Origin: Furfurilactobacillus milii
GTDB taxonomy: Bacteria > Bacillota > Bacilli > Lactobacillales > Lactobacillaceae
Length of the DNA stretch: 64,000 nt
Direction: 5' to 3'
NCBI RefSeq assembly: GCF_021654115.1
Contig: NZ_JAIWJF010000008.1
Location: forward strand, 62,001-126,000
The position numbers were made by a program, and so were the translations under genes. Under the pieces are notes generated by a model. That model did not search any database, was not told where the DNA came from, and was given only the letters and a program-made list of their open reading frames with translations. How positions within the stretch are numbered: the first letter of the stretch is position 1; every line of letters starts with the position of its first letter. Shown here one piece after another: positions 36,006-46,146 of the stretch.

Positions 36006-36069
36006 AAAGTTCAGCTTTTAATGGAATTCATGACATGTTTTGCAGATAAAGTTCGACTTTAAATGAAAT
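36006..36069. repeat. Two 22-bp direct repeats with dyads, 42 bp apart
   Basis: A 22-base unit at 36006-36027 and 36048-36069 matches at about 18 positions. Each contains an AAAGT..ACTTT-like dyad, perfect in copy 2 (AAAGTTCGACTTT). They lie just upstream of the permease promoter. The 42-bp spacing equals four helical turns. Confidence 0.45.
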
Positions 36070-36079
36070 ATGTTCGTGT

Positions 36080-36108
36080 TTTACATTTAATAATAAAAAT
36101 GATACGAT
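36080..36108 (+). promoter_or_regulatory. Promoter of purine permease
   Basis: TTTACA (36080-36085), 17-bp spacer, TACGAT (36103-36108). Confidence 0.75.
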
Positions 36109-36130
36109 ATTACTCGTTCTTCAATGAATC

Positions 36131-36143
36131 ATATCCGAACAAT
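36131..36143 (+). promoter_or_regulatory. PurBox-like PurR operator
   Basis: ATATCCGAACAAT matches the Gram-positive PurBox consensus AWWWCCGAACWWT at every position. It lies in the 5' leader about 25 bases after the -10, where bound PurR would block transcription. Only a degenerate opposite half (GTTC at about 36116) is seen. Confidence 0.6.
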
Positions 36144-36198
36144 CACTAACGGCCGTTACGTGAATTTTAGGAATAATTATCTAAGGGAGCTTGTACTC

Positions 36199-37515
36199 GT
36201 GATTGAAAAATTGAATCATTATTTTATGTTGGATGAATTGCACACGACTGTTCCTCGAGAAATGCTGGCAGGATTCACAACTTTTATTTCAATGGCATAC
36301 ATCATGTTTGTGAACCCGAGCGTTTTAGGAGCCGCGGGTGTGGATAAAGGGGCCGTGTTTACGGCAACGGCATTGGCTAGTGCCATCGGCTGTATTCTGA
36401 TGGGAGTTCTAGCACGTTATCCAATTGCGACCGCTCCGGCACTAGGCATTAATGCATTTTTTGCTTACTCGGTTGTTATCGGAATGAAAGTTCCGTGGCA
36501 GACGGCAATGGCTGGAGTGTTTGTAGCTTCGCTGATTTTCTTGGTAATTACAATCTTTAAGCTTCGTGAAATGATTATTAATGCGATTCCATCGGATCTA
36601 AAGTATGCGATTTCGAGTGGTATTGGTTTGTTTATTGCTTTTATTGGGCTACACGATGGTGGCTTGATTGCCGCCAACAAATCAACTGTGGTGGGCTTAG
36701 GCTCATTTTCAACAGCGACAACTTGGCTAACGATTTTTGGTCTTATCCTAACGTCGATTTTAATGGTCATGCGCGTCCCTGGTGGTATTTTTATCGGGAT
36801 GGCGGCCACTGCAATTGTTGGACTCGTAACGAAACTGATTCCGATGCCACATCAGTTGGTTGCTGGTGCGCCGAGTTTAGCACCAACATTTGGTGTTGGC
36901 ATTAAGCACATTGGTGATATTAATTCCGTTCAAATGTGGGTGGTTGTATTGACGTTCCTGTTAGTAACCTTCTTTGATACGGCGGGGACGTTGGTGGGAC
37001 TTGCCCAGCAGGCGGGCTTTATGAAAAACAACGAAATGCCACGAGTTGGTAAAGCGTTGATGTCTGATTCTACAGCGATGCTGGCAGGCTCTGTGTTAGG
37101 TACATCACCGGTTGGTGCTTACGTTGAATCATCAGCCGGGATTGCTGTTGGTGGACGAAGTGGTCTAACTGCCATCACAACTGGTATTTTGTTTGTCCTT
37201 GGGATGTTCTTTTCGCCACTTTTGACGGTTGTGACTAGTCAGGTGACAGCACCGGCGCTCATTATCGTCGGTGTACTGATGGCGCAGTCATTGGCGCGGA
37301 TCAATTGGACAAAGATGGAAATTGCGATTCCTTCGTTTTTAATTGTCTTGGGCATGCCGTTGACGTACAGTATTTCAGACGGATTAGCGCTGGGTGTCAT
37401 CACTTATCCAATTACAATGATTGCTGCCAAACGTGGTCGTGAAGTTCATCCGTTAATGTACGTTTTGTTCTTTGTCTTCATCGGCTTCATGTGGATTCTA
37501 AACGTCAATCATTAA
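36199..37515 (+). CDS. AzgA-type purine (guanine/hypoxanthine) permease PbuG-like
   Basis: A 438-residue NCS2/AzgA permease with about 12-14 hydrophobic segments. EMLAGFTTFISMAYIMFVNP and ARYPIATAPALGINAFFAY are AzgA signatures, and TFFDTAGTLVG and SDSTAMLAGSVLGTSPVGAYVESSAG hold substrate-site residues. It imports purine bases by proton symport. GTG 36199 is preferred (AAGGGAGC nine bases upstream; conserved start IEKLNHYF). The frame from 36124 would run through the PurBox. Confidence 0.92.
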   Translation: MIEKLNHYFMLDELHTTVPREMLAGFTTFISMAYIMFVNPSVLGAAGVDKGAVFTATALASAIGCILMGVLARYPIATAPALGINAFFAYSVVIGMKVPWQTAMAGVFVASLIFLVITIFKLREMIINAIPSDLKYAISSGIGLFIAFIGLHDGGLIAANKSTVVGLGSFSTATTWLTIFGLILTSILMVMRVPGGIFIGMAATAIVGLVTKLIPMPHQLVAGAPSLAPTFGVGIKHIGDINSVQMWVVVLTFLLVTFFDTAGTLVGLAQQAGFMKNNEMPRVGKALMSDSTAMLAGSVLGTSPVGAYVESSAGIAVGGRSGLTAITTGILFVLGMFFSPLLTVVTSQVTAPALIIVGVLMAQSLARINWTKMEIAIPSFLIVLGMPLTYSISDGLALGVITYPITMIAAKRGREVHPLMYVLFFVFIGFMWILNVNH

Positions 37516-37557
37516 TTCTTATTGTTGATTTTTGTCAGTCATTTTATCGTCTAGTGA

Positions 37558-37586
37558 TTGACAAGCGATTATTTTGTGGTTTAATA
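37558..37586 (+). promoter_or_regulatory. Promoter of thrS T-box leader
   Basis: Consensus TTGACA (37558-37563), 17-bp spacer, TTAATA (37581-37586). Confidence 0.75.
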
Positions 37587-37597
37587 AGTTTTGTAAA

Positions 37598-37834
37598 CCA
37601 ATCAGATATGATGTCAGTTAACAAACCTCTTAGAGAGCATTCGGTGGTGAAAGGGTGCAGGTGTTAAGTGGTGTTACCCCTGATTCAAGCGTCCGGTGAT
37701 CAAGCTGGACCGATTGACCGCGTTATTGGTCACTAGAGGCAGTTATTGAGCGCGATATGCTCTAACTGTGAATTTTGGGTGGAACAACGTTAATGACGTC
37801 CCTGACCGCGATTGCGGTTAGGGACGTTTTTTTG
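37598..37834 (+). ncRNA. T-box riboswitch of thrS, specifier ACC
   Basis: The stem I base AATCAG/CTGATT and inner helix TTAACA/TGTTAA frame the specifier loop. ACC (37676-37678), a threonine codon, sits one base before the 3' base strand, as CGT does in the argS leader. The distal loop has AGAGAGC and GGTGGTG. The T-box GGGTGGAACAACG is at 37777-37789; TGGA suits a tRNA with discriminator U. The terminator ACGTCCCT..ACCGC/GCGGT..AGGGACGT plus T run is at about 37796-37834. Confidence 0.9.
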
Positions 37835-37890
37835 TTTCATGTCATAAACAAGCAGAACTGCAAGGTGTAATTTCAAGGAGGAAAAGCAGA

Positions 37891-39840
37891 ATGGCAGATA
37901 TTAAGATTACGTTTCCAGACGGCGCTGTTAAGCCGTTTGCCAATGGCTCAACGACGGCAGATGTTGCTAAGTCAATCAGCATTAGCCTTGCTAAAAAGGC
38001 TGTAGCCGGAAAGTTTAACGGCGAGTTAGTTGATTACGAGGCACCGTTAACAGAAGATGGCAAGATCGAAATTGTCACGAAAGATACACCAGAAGGTTTG
38101 ACTGTACTTCGCCATACTGCATCTCAAGTATTAGCTAACGCACTTCACCAGCTTTATCCAGAAATGCATTTTGGTCAGGGTGAGGCCAGTGATGACGGTT
38201 TTTCGTTTGATACGGACAATGCCGATCACCAAGTTAGTTCTGATGACTTGCCAGCCATTGAAGCCAAAATGAAGGAAATTGTGAAGGCCAACTTGCCAAT
38301 TTCCCGTGAAGTATTGGCTGAGGCTGACGCGCTTAAATTGGTTGATGGGGACCCTTACCAAACACAATTAGTTAAACAAGCGGCCGCCGCCAATGATGGT
38401 CAGGTTGCTGTTTACCGTCAGGGTGATTTCGTTGATTTAAGCGATGGTGTTCAAATGCCATCAACTGGTGATGTCAAGATCTTTAAGCTGCTGTCTGTTG
38501 CCGGCGCGTACTGGGAAGGTAAGTCATCTAACCCAATGTTGCAACGGGTTTACGGAACGGCCTTCTTCAATCAAAAAGACATGGACGCCGATGATGTTCG
38601 CCGTAAGGAAGCTCGTGAACGCGATCACCGTGTGATTGGTAACGACTTGGATTTGTTCTTTGTTGATCCTAAAGTCGGTGCCGGTCTGCCATACTGGATG
38701 CCAAATGGTGCAACGATTCGTCGTACCATTGAACGTTACATTATTGACAAGGAAATTCAGCATGGCTATGAACATGTTTACACGCCAGTTCTCATGAACT
38801 TGGATGCTTATAAGACATCTGGTCACTGGGAACACTATCGTGAGGACATGTTCCCACCAATGGACATGGGTGATGGTGAAATGTTGGAACTGCGTCCAAT
38901 GAACTGCCCAAGCCATATTCAAATTTACAAACATCACATTCGTTCTTATCGTGAATTACCATTGCGGATTGCTGAATTAGGCATGATGCACCGTTATGAA
39001 AAGTCCGGTGCGTTATCTGGTTTGCAACGTGTCCGTGAAATGACATTGAACGATGGTCACACATTCGTTGCTCCTGATCAAATTCAGGATGAATTCAAAC
39101 GTATTTTGAACTTAATGGTTGAAGTATATGCAGACTTTGACATTAAGGATTACTCATTCCGTTTGAGCTACCGTGACCCTAAGAACACCGAAAAGTACTT
39201 TGCTAACGACGAAATGTGGGAAAAGGCTCAGAAAATGTTGAAGGGTGCCATGGATGATCTTGGCCTTGACTACGTTGAAGCTGAAGGCGAAGCAGCCTTC
39301 TATGGTCCTAAGTTGGATGTACAAACTAAGACGGCCTTGGGCAATGAAGAGACATTGTCTACCATTCAGTTAGACTTCATGTTGCCTGATCGTTTTGACC
39401 TTCATTATGTCGGTGCTGATGGTGAAGAACATCAACCTGTTATGATTCACCGCGGATTAGTTTCAACGATGGAACGTTTCACCGCCTACTTAACAGAAAT
39501 GTACAAGGGTGCTTTCCCAACTTGGTTAGCACCTCATCAGGTTTCTATCATTCCAGTTAGTGAAGAACATCAAGGCGATTACGCTGAAAAGCTACGTAAA
39601 CAATTAGCAGCTGCCGGTGTACGCGTAACGGTCGATGATCGTAATGAAAAGATGAACTTTAAGATTCGTGATGCCCAAACGCATAAGATTCCTTACACGT
39701 TAGTTGTTGGTGACAAGGAAAAGCAAGACGACACGGTTTCTGTTCGTCGTTACGGTCATGATGAATCTACAAGTGAAGCAAGTAAGGACTTCCTGAGTGA
39801 TGTTCTGAACGATATCGCTTCGTATTCTCGTGAAAATTAA
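37891..39840 (+). CDS. thrS: Threonyl-tRNA synthetase
   Basis: A 649-residue class II synthetase. Domains in order: TGS (1-62), editing domain with [16 protein letters not shown] (about 70-220), catalytic core (about 270-540) with [11 protein letters not shown] zinc-ligand region and motif 2 [17 protein letters not shown], and the C-terminal anticodon-binding domain (about 545-645). A strong AAGGAGG site precedes the ATG. Controlled by the upstream T-box. Confidence 0.98.
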   Translation: MADIKITFPDGAVKPFANGSTTADVAKSISISLAKKAVAGKFNGELVDYEAPLTEDGKIEIVTKDTPEGLTVLRHTASQVLANALHQLYPEMHFGQGEASDDGFSFDTDNADHQVSSDDLPAIEAKMKEIVKANLPISREVLAEADALKLVDGDPYQTQLVKQAAAANDGQVAVYRQGDFVDLSDGVQMPSTGDVKIFKLLSVAGAYWEGKSSNPMLQRVYGTAFFNQKDMDADDVRRKEARERDHRVIGNDLDLFFVDPKVGAGLPYWMPNGATIRRTIERYIIDKEIQHGYEHVYTPVLMNLDAYKTSGHWEHYREDMFPPMDMGDGEMLELRPMNCPSHIQIYKHHIRSYRELPLRIAELGMMHRYEKSGALSGLQRVREMTLNDGHTFVAPDQIQDEFKRILNLMVEVYADFDIKDYSFRLSYRDPKNTEKYFANDEMWEKAQKMLKGAMDDLGLDYVEAEGEAAFYGPKLDVQTKTALGNEETLSTIQLDFMLPDRFDLHYVGADGEEHQPVMIHRGLVSTMERFTAYLTEMYKGAFPTWLAPHQVSIIPVSEEHQGDYAEKLRKQLAAAGVRVTVDDRNEKMNFKIRDAQTHKIPYTLVVGDKEKQDDTVSVRRYGHDESTSEASKDFLSDVLNDIASYSREN

Positions 39841-39855
39841 TTGCAGTTAAGTTTC

Positions 39856-39895
39856 AATAAGTGTCGCCATGTTAATCTGGCGGCACTTATTTTTG
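39856..39895 (+). terminator. Terminator after thrS
   Basis: AATAAGTGTCGCCA pairs with TGGCGGCACTTATT (one G-T pair), then TTTTG. Confidence 0.9.
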
Positions 39896-39936
39896 TGATT
39901 TGAACATTTTATATTGTTTTACTTATTATTTTGTAA

Positions 39937-39999
39937 TATTCTAATACTATTCTAATGTTTCGCTAAACGAATTGCATGCAAGACAGTCTGTTTAGCGAA
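39937..39999. promoter_or_regulatory. Direct repeats and inverted repeat upstream of ABC exporter
   Basis: TATTCTAAT occurs at 39937-39945 and 39948-39956, one helical turn apart. TTCGCTAAAC (39959-39968) and GTTTAGCGAA (39990-39999) form a perfect 10-bp inverted repeat. The 300-base gap before the exporter holds no gene. A regulatory region is likely; the regulator is unknown. Confidence 0.4.
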
Positions 40000-40197
40000 G
40001 ATACACATGTTAAGGAAGCGAAAGCCTAAATGTAAGTTTCTCCTTTAATAAATGGACAAAATTCGGCTGTGTGATGATGAATGGCCACAGAAACGAATGA
40101 ATCTATAATTTAATTTTTTTGACCATTTGACGCAGCTAAATTTCGCCATTTAATCTCTGAATGAATTCACAGATGATTTTTATAGGGAGGAATTGAA

Positions 40198-41847
40198 ATG
40201 TGGCAAGTATTGGTTAAACCTCAAAAAAAGTTATTTAGTCTCTTTTTCTTAGTGACGATAATACATGCGATTGTGACAACGGCTTACACGTTAATTATTG
40301 CTTTTTTAACGGCTTATATGACGCGTAAAATCAATATGTCCTTTGGTCAGGTTGTGACGATCACTTTATTATGTACGGCGTTTATTGCATTAGTAAACGT
40401 AATTGGTGGTTATCTTAAGGGTAAGGTTACCAATGGTGCAATGTGTCATTTAAGACGGCAGATATTTGAACGATTGATGTTAACGGTGGATTTTGGTGAT
40501 CGGCGCAAGGTTGGCGAAAAAGTGGCTCTACTGACGAGTAAGCTAGACGTCGTTGAGCAGAGCTACGTCAATAATTTTCTGCTTGGTTTATCGTTAGTCA
40601 TGCAGTTTGTTTTGGGCATATTGCTCGGCGTGATAGTGGATGTGCGGTTGACATTGATTGTCATTAGTCTCGATGTTCCGGCAATATTATTACCACTTAT
40701 AACACAGCGACAATTAAAATGCGCTAAACTGCCGGTGCTAAACAACCTAGATCGTTATACCAGTGCGATTACAAACTGGTTTTCAGGTTTAACAACAATT
40801 AAGAATTTTGGCCGTGAGCACACCTTTATCAACATGCACGCGTCCATATCAACGGATGTAAAGGTTAGCGAGAATCACGATATTTTAGTTCGCAAGATTG
40901 TCAGCGGTATTTCACAGTTTTGTGGAGATTTAGTTTACTTTGGTACTTGGGTCGTTGGTGGTTACTTTATTTTGGATCACAGTCTAACGCTAGCGGCGTT
41001 TATGACTTTTACGCAGTTATCGGTTCAAATTTCATTTCCATTGGAAACGGCGGCAGATGTTTTTTCTGATTTTTTTGGTGGTCAACGGGCTTATCAACAA
41101 CTACGTTTGGTTATTGAAGCGGTACCCCAAAATAATGAAAGACTTGCTCAGTTGTCAGCGCTGGACGACGTGTTCATTGCTTATGTTCACGCTACGATTG
41201 GCGGGGCAGATAAAGGTACAAGGCCACTACTGAAAGACGTTAACTTACAGATCAATCAATCAGATAAGGTCATCATTATTGGTGATAGTGGATCCGGGAA
41301 ATCTACGTTAATTAACGCTCTGTTTGGCTACCGACCATTGTTGGCTGGCTCGATTTTTGTTGATGGCCGCCCGCCAATCGTTGGTCGGTCCGCGGATATT
41401 GCTAAGATGATTGGTTATCAGAACCAGCAAACGTTCATTTTTGATGGTACAGTTAGGGATAATTTAACGATGTTTAGTGATCAATACACTGATCAAGAGC
41501 TTATCGATGCGTTAAACAGGGCTGAGCTGCAAACGGCTGATGGACACGCTCACACTAATGCTTGGTTGAGTCTGGTTCTTCATACCCAAGGTGGACCGTT
41601 GTCCGGCGGTGAAAGACAACGTATCGGTTTAGCTCGCAATTTATTAACGCACAAACGGTTTATGATTTTTGACGAATTGTCTAGTGGGCTAGATCATAAA
41701 ACAGCTGAAGCAATCGAGAAGCGTCTATTCAGGTTGAACATTGGTTTTATTTACATTACGCATAGTTATAACAGGTCATTATTGAAAGCAGCCGATAAAG
41801 TTTTCAAAGTGCACGACAAACGTGTTACGGCGGTATCACTAGACTAA
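40198..41847 (+). CDS. ABC half-exporter (permease fused to ATPase), unpaired
   Basis: A 549-residue half-transporter. Residues 1-300 hold about six membrane helices. The nucleotide-binding domain has Walker A GDSGSGKST (about 362), Q-loop GYQNQQTFIFDGTVRDNL, signature LSGGERQRIGL, Walker B RFMIFDELSSGLD and switch histidine in YITHSY. All ATPase motifs look active. Unlike many lactobacillar half-exporters it has no adjacent partner, so it may be a homodimer. GGGAGG precedes the ATG. Substrate unknown. Confidence 0.88.
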   Translation: MWQVLVKPQKKLFSLFFLVTIIHAIVTTAYTLIIAFLTAYMTRKINMSFGQVVTITLLCTAFIALVNVIGGYLKGKVTNGAMCHLRRQIFERLMLTVDFGDRRKVGEKVALLTSKLDVVEQSYVNNFLLGLSLVMQFVLGILLGVIVDVRLTLIVISLDVPAILLPLITQRQLKCAKLPVLNNLDRYTSAITNWFSGLTTIKNFGREHTFINMHASISTDVKVSENHDILVRKIVSGISQFCGDLVYFGTWVVGGYFILDHSLTLAAFMTFTQLSVQISFPLETAADVFSDFFGGQRAYQQLRLVIEAVPQNNERLAQLSALDDVFIAYVHATIGGADKGTRPLLKDVNLQINQSDKVIIIGDSGSGKSTLINALFGYRPLLAGSIFVDGRPPIVGRSADIAKMIGYQNQQTFIFDGTVRDNLTMFSDQYTDQELIDALNRAELQTADGHAHTNAWLSLVLHTQGGPLSGGERQRIGLARNLLTHKRFMIFDELSSGLDHKTAEAIEKRLFRLNIGFIYITHSYNRSLLKAADKVFKVHDKRVTAVSLD

Positions 41848-41852
41848 TTTAC

Positions 41853-41881
41853 TTGACCGATCGATTGAAGTTGTTTATGAT
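41853..41881 (+). promoter_or_regulatory. Promoter of uracil permease leader
   Basis: TTGACC (41853-41858), 17-bp spacer, TATGAT (41876-41881). Confidence 0.75.
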
Positions 41882-41887
41882 TTACTC

Positions 41888-42031
41888 GGCATGATGAACC
41901 TTTAATGTAGTCCTGTGAGGCTAACAAGGGAACGGCTGTTGTGACGTTTAGAATAGCGCAATTTGTGCAATTCTAGTACATCTTCACACGTAAACCAGAC
42001 CACTTGCCTTCCGGGTGAGTGGTCTTTTTTA
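41888..42031 (+). ncRNA. PyrR-responsive attenuator leader
   Basis: AGTCCTGTGAGGCT (41909-41922) matches the PyrR-binding loop consensus ARUCCNGNGAGGYU. A hairpin TAGAAT..GCGCA/TGTGC..ATTCTA follows at about 41950-41976. A terminator (AGACCACT/AGTGGTCT and T run) is at 41997-42030. PyrR with UMP should stabilise the anti-antiterminator and shut off the downstream permease. Confidence 0.85.
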
Positions 42032-42094
42032 TTTGGATGATCAAACGTTTAGGCCGGGACGGGTTCGCGTGAAGTGAGGAAGGGAGCGTTTTAA

Positions 42095-43402
42095 ATGACG
42101 CAAAAAGAATTTCACGATGACGCTGCAGTGTTGGATATCCATGATCGGCCTAAATTCTGGCCATGGGTGGGTTTATCGATTCAACACATGTTTTCAATGT
42201 TTGGCTCAACTGTTATTGTGCCGCTACTGGTTGGCCTTAGTCCAAGCATTGCTTTATTTTCATCTGGGGTAGGTACGCTGTTACATATTATGATCACCCA
42301 GCGAAAGATTCCGGCCTATATGGGATCGAGCTTTGCGTTTATTACACCAATGCTCGCCCTAATGAAGACAACGGGGTATCCAGGCATTGGGCAAGGTGTT
42401 GTGGCGGTCGGAGCTGTGTATCTCATTGTCGCATTGCTGATCGGCATGATTGGTTCTGATTGGGTTGATAAGGTACTACCACCAATTGTTGTTGGACCGA
42501 TCGTCATGGTCATTGGCCTTTCTTTGGCGGGCAGTGCCGCGACAGATGCAATGATGAAAGACGGTCATTATAATTTGGAATACTTTGCAATTGCGATGAC
42601 CACATTATTGTTGGCAATTTTCTTTAACATGTTTTTAAAGGGATCGTTAGGCTTAATTCCTGTATTGTTGGCGATTGTGTGTGGTTACTTGATTAGTGTA
42701 TTTGCTGGCATCGTTGATCTACATACGATTGCTGTGGCGCCATGGTTTAAGTTGCCTAAATTTCAGGTGCCTGGATTAACCTATCATTTTCATTTGGAAT
42801 GGGGCGCGATTGTGACCATTGCACCCATTGCGTTTGTTACAATGACGGAGCATATGGGTCACATTATGGTTCTGGATAATCTTACACACCGAAATTTCTT
42901 CAAGGATCCCGGTCTAAACAGAACGCTTGCTGGGGATGGCACGGCTTCTGTCGTTGCGGGACTGATTGGTGGACCGGCAGTTACCAGCTACGGTGAAAAT
43001 ATTGGCGTGATGGCAATTACTAAAGTACACAGTGTTTATGTGTTGATGGGTGCTGCCATGTTTGCAATTATTTTCGCCTTCGTTAACAAACTGAATGTTT
43101 TGATTATGGCCATGCCGCTGCCAGTGATTGGTGGCATCAGCTTCTTGCTATTTGGTACGATTGCAACAAGTGGCGTTTCTGTGATGATTGATCATCATGT
43201 AGATCTGGGCAAAAAACGGAATTTGATGATTGCATCGTCCGTGATGGTCATTGGAATTGGTAATGCCTATCTGCAATTAGGCAATTTTCAGTTCACTGGA
43301 TTAGCGTTTGCGACGATTTTAGGAATTGTGTTAAACTTAGTTCTACCACAGGAAGCTGCTAGTGAAAGAGCAGACTCGAATACGCTTGACAAAGCCAAGT
43401 AG
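42095..43402 (+). CDS. pyrP: Uracil permease (UraA/PyrP, NCS2 family)
   Basis: A 435-residue nucleobase:proton symporter with about 14 hydrophobic segments. WVGLSIQHMFSMFGSTVIVP, the catalytic-like TMTEHMGHIMVLDNL segment and PAVTSYGENIGVMAITKV are UraA signatures. The PyrR attenuator upstream fits uracil as substrate. GGGAG precedes the ATG. The infC promoter lies in its last codons. Confidence 0.93.
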   Translation: MTQKEFHDDAAVLDIHDRPKFWPWVGLSIQHMFSMFGSTVIVPLLVGLSPSIALFSSGVGTLLHIMITQRKIPAYMGSSFAFITPMLALMKTTGYPGIGQGVVAVGAVYLIVALLIGMIGSDWVDKVLPPIVVGPIVMVIGLSLAGSAATDAMMKDGHYNLEYFAIAMTTLLLAIFFNMFLKGSLGLIPVLLAIVCGYLISVFAGIVDLHTIAVAPWFKLPKFQVPGLTYHFHLEWGAIVTIAPIAFVTMTEHMGHIMVLDNLTHRNFFKDPGLNRTLAGDGTASVVAGLIGGPAVTSYGENIGVMAITKVHSVYVLMGAAMFAIIFAFVNKLNVLIMAMPLPVIGGISFLLFGTIATSGVSVMIDHHVDLGKKRNLMIASSVMVIGIGNAYLQLGNFQFTGLAFATILGIVLNLVLPQEAASERADSNTLDKAK

Positions 43403-43414
43403 CTCCTGTAAACT
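43386..43414 (+). promoter_or_regulatory. Promoter of infC-rpmI-rplT
   Basis: TTGACA (43386-43391), 17-bp spacer, TAAACT (43409-43414), overlapping the 3' end of the permease gene. Confidence 0.75.
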
Positions 43415-43420
43415 TATTAA

Positions 43421-43595
43421 CTGTTGAGAAAAGCAGAAGCACCCGCTTCTCGCCTTGGTAATTTTGTTGCCGGGCTAAAGATGAGTTGAACCGTACTGTT
43501 TCAGTGCGGACAGCGGGTGGCGATGGCCATCCGCTATTTTTCTGTTTAAATCTCACCATTGTTGATTCGTTTAGAATTTTATGGAGGTGAATACC
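43421..43595 (+). ncRNA. L20-type autoregulatory leader of infC operon
   Basis: A 175-base leader with three hairpins: GAGAA/TTCTC (about 43424-43450), CCGTACTG/CAGTGCGG (about 43490-43508) and a terminator AGCGG.TGGC/GCCA.CCGCT with TTTTT (43512-43542). Position and terminator fit the Firmicutes L20 leader, in which r-protein L20 binding stops transcription before infC. Confidence 0.8.
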
Positions 43596-44111
43596 ATAGC
43601 TCAAGATACTTTGGTAAATAATGCAATCCGCGCCCGCGAGGTTCGGTTGATTGCCGCTAATGGTGACCAGCTCGGGGTTAAGCAGACCAGAGAAGCACAA
43701 CAGCTTGCGGATGATGCAAACTTAGATTTGGTTCTGGTTGCCCCTAAGGCAAAGCCACCAGTTGCCAGAATCATGGATTATGGAAAGTACCGCTTCGAGT
43801 TACAAAAGAAGCAGCGTGAAGCTCGTAAGAATCAAAAGACGGTCGAAATGAAAGAAATTCGTCTTAGTCCGACGATTGACGAGAATGACTTCAACACTAA
43901 ATTGAAGAATGCAGAAAAGTTCCTGTCAAAGGGTAACAAAGTGCGTGTCTCAATTCGGTTTAGAGGTCGTGCAATCACGCATAAAGAAATCGGCCGCGAC
44001 GTGTTGAACAAGATGGCAGCTGCAACTAAAGAAGTAGCTGACGTTCAACAACAAGCTAAGATGGATGGTAGAAGTATGTTCTTAGTACTGTCACCAAAAC
44101 CAGAAAAATAG
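43596..44111 (+). CDS. infC: Translation initiation factor IF-3 (ATA start)
   Basis: A 171-residue IF-3 that keeps 30S subunits apart and proofreads start codons. [12 protein letters not shown] is the N-domain signature; [18 protein letters not shown] and [19 protein letters not shown] lie in the linker and C-domain. The ATG at 43581 overlaps the ribosome binding site GGAGGTGA (43583-43590). The conserved protein begins at ATA 43596, five bases after it. A rare start codon is typical of infC and lets IF-3 repress itself. Confidence 0.95.
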   Translation: MAQDTLVNNAIRAREVRLIAANGDQLGVKQTREAQQLADDANLDLVLVAPKAKPPVARIMDYGKYRFELQKKQREARKNQKTVEMKEIRLSPTIDENDFNTKLKNAEKFLSKGNKVRVSIRFRGRAITHKEIGRDVLNKMAAATKEVADVQQQAKMDGRSMFLVLSPKPEK

Positions 44112-44137
44112 TTATCAATATTTAGGAGGACATTCTT

Positions 44138-44335
44138 ATGCCAAAGCAAAAGACAAACCGTGCCGCTGCTAAGCGGTTCAAACAATCTGCAAAGGGCGGC
44201 TTCATTGGTGCCAACGCTTACACAAGTCACCGTTTCCACGGTAAGACAAAGAAGCAACGTCGCCAATTACGTGGAACTAAGATGATGGACGCAACTACGG
44301 TTAAGACATACAAGAAGTTATTGTTGACCAAGTAG
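44138..44335 (+). CDS. rpmI: 50S ribosomal protein L35
   Basis: A 65-residue very basic protein with MPKQKTNRAAAKRFKQSAKG at the start and the conserved HRFHGKTKKQRRQLR. It lies between infC and rplT as in nearly all bacteria. AGGAGG precedes the ATG. A 6-bp hairpin TGACCA/TGGTCA (44352-44367) lies between it and rplT. Confidence 0.98.
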   Translation: MPKQKTNRAAAKRFKQSAKGGFIGANAYTSHRFHGKTKKQRRQLRGTKMMDATTVKTYKKLLLTK

Positions 44336-44386
44336 TTTTTAAACAGGAATCTGACCAGACTTGGTCAATTATTGGAGGATGCAATT

Positions 44387-44740
44387 ATGCGTGTTAAAGG
44401 TGGAAGTGTTACACGGCAACGTCGCCGTAAGATGATCAAATTAGCTAAGGGTTACCGTGGCCCAAAGCATATTCAATTTAAGGTTGCTAAGCAACAAGTT
44501 TGGAAGTCATGGCAATATGCTTACCGTGACCGTAAGAACACGAAGCGTAACTTCCGTAAGCTCTGGATCGCTCGGATCAATGCCGCTGCTCGTCAAAATG
44601 ACATGAGCTACAGCAAGTTGATGCATGGCTTAAAGGAAGCTAACGTTGAAATGAACCGTAAGATGTTAGCCGACTTGGCCGTTAACGACCCACGTGCGTT
44701 CACTTCTTTAACTAAAGAAGCTGCTAAAGCACTTAAGTAA
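44387..44740 (+). CDS. rplT: 50S ribosomal protein L20
   Basis: A 117-residue basic 23S rRNA-binding protein. [20 protein letters not shown] and [17 protein letters not shown] are typical. ATG 44387 follows TTGGAGGA; the frame from 44372 would include that site. L20 is the probable repressor of its own operon through the leader at 43421-43595. Confidence 0.98.
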   Translation: MRVKGGSVTRQRRRKMIKLAKGYRGPKHIQFKVAKQQVWKSWQYAYRDRKNTKRNFRKLWIARINAAARQNDMSYSKLMHGLKEANVEMNRKMLADLAVNDPRAFTSLTKEAAKALK

Positions 44741-44745
44741 TTCAT

Positions 44746-44792
44746 AAAAAAGCACTCATTCTTGAAAAATATTCAGGAATGAGTGCTTTTTT
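44746..44792 (+). terminator. Terminator after rplT
   Basis: A perfect 16-bp stem, AAAAAAGCACTCATTC against GAATGAGTGCTTTTTT, with a 15-base loop. Confidence 0.95.
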
Positions 44793-44900
44793 ATACGGAA
44801 ATCACGTTCAAGTCCTGCCTCAGAAAGCCTGGTTTATCAGTTTGACGAACGTCTCTTGACGATTCACAGCAAAATATAATCTATCGTTCGGGTCTGGCTG

Positions 44901-44928
44901 TTGACGACAATAGGCTGAACCTGATAAA
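44901..44928 (+). promoter_or_regulatory. Probable promoter of guaB
   Basis: TTGACG (44901-44906), 16-bp spacer, GATAAA (44923-44928). A GTTCGG core (44886-44891), half of a PurBox, lies ten bases upstream of the -35, but its flanks do not match the consensus. Confidence 0.5.
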
Positions 44929-44951
44929 TTAGTAACAATTTATTTCATTAG

Positions 44952-46115
<1,164 letters not shown>

Positions 46116-46146
46116 ATCAGCTAACTATTTAAAAATGGAGAAAAAC

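Noticed and set aside
36110-36198. Purine riboswitch in front of the permease
   Set aside because: The conserved purine-aptamer core is absent; the PurBox explains regulation better.
38524-38937. 137-codon minus-strand frame inside thrS
   Set aside because: Antisense shadow of conserved ThrRS motifs.
44881-44925. PurBox pair at guaB
   Set aside because: A GTTCGG core and a CTGAAC exist, but flanks and orientation do not match the consensus pair.
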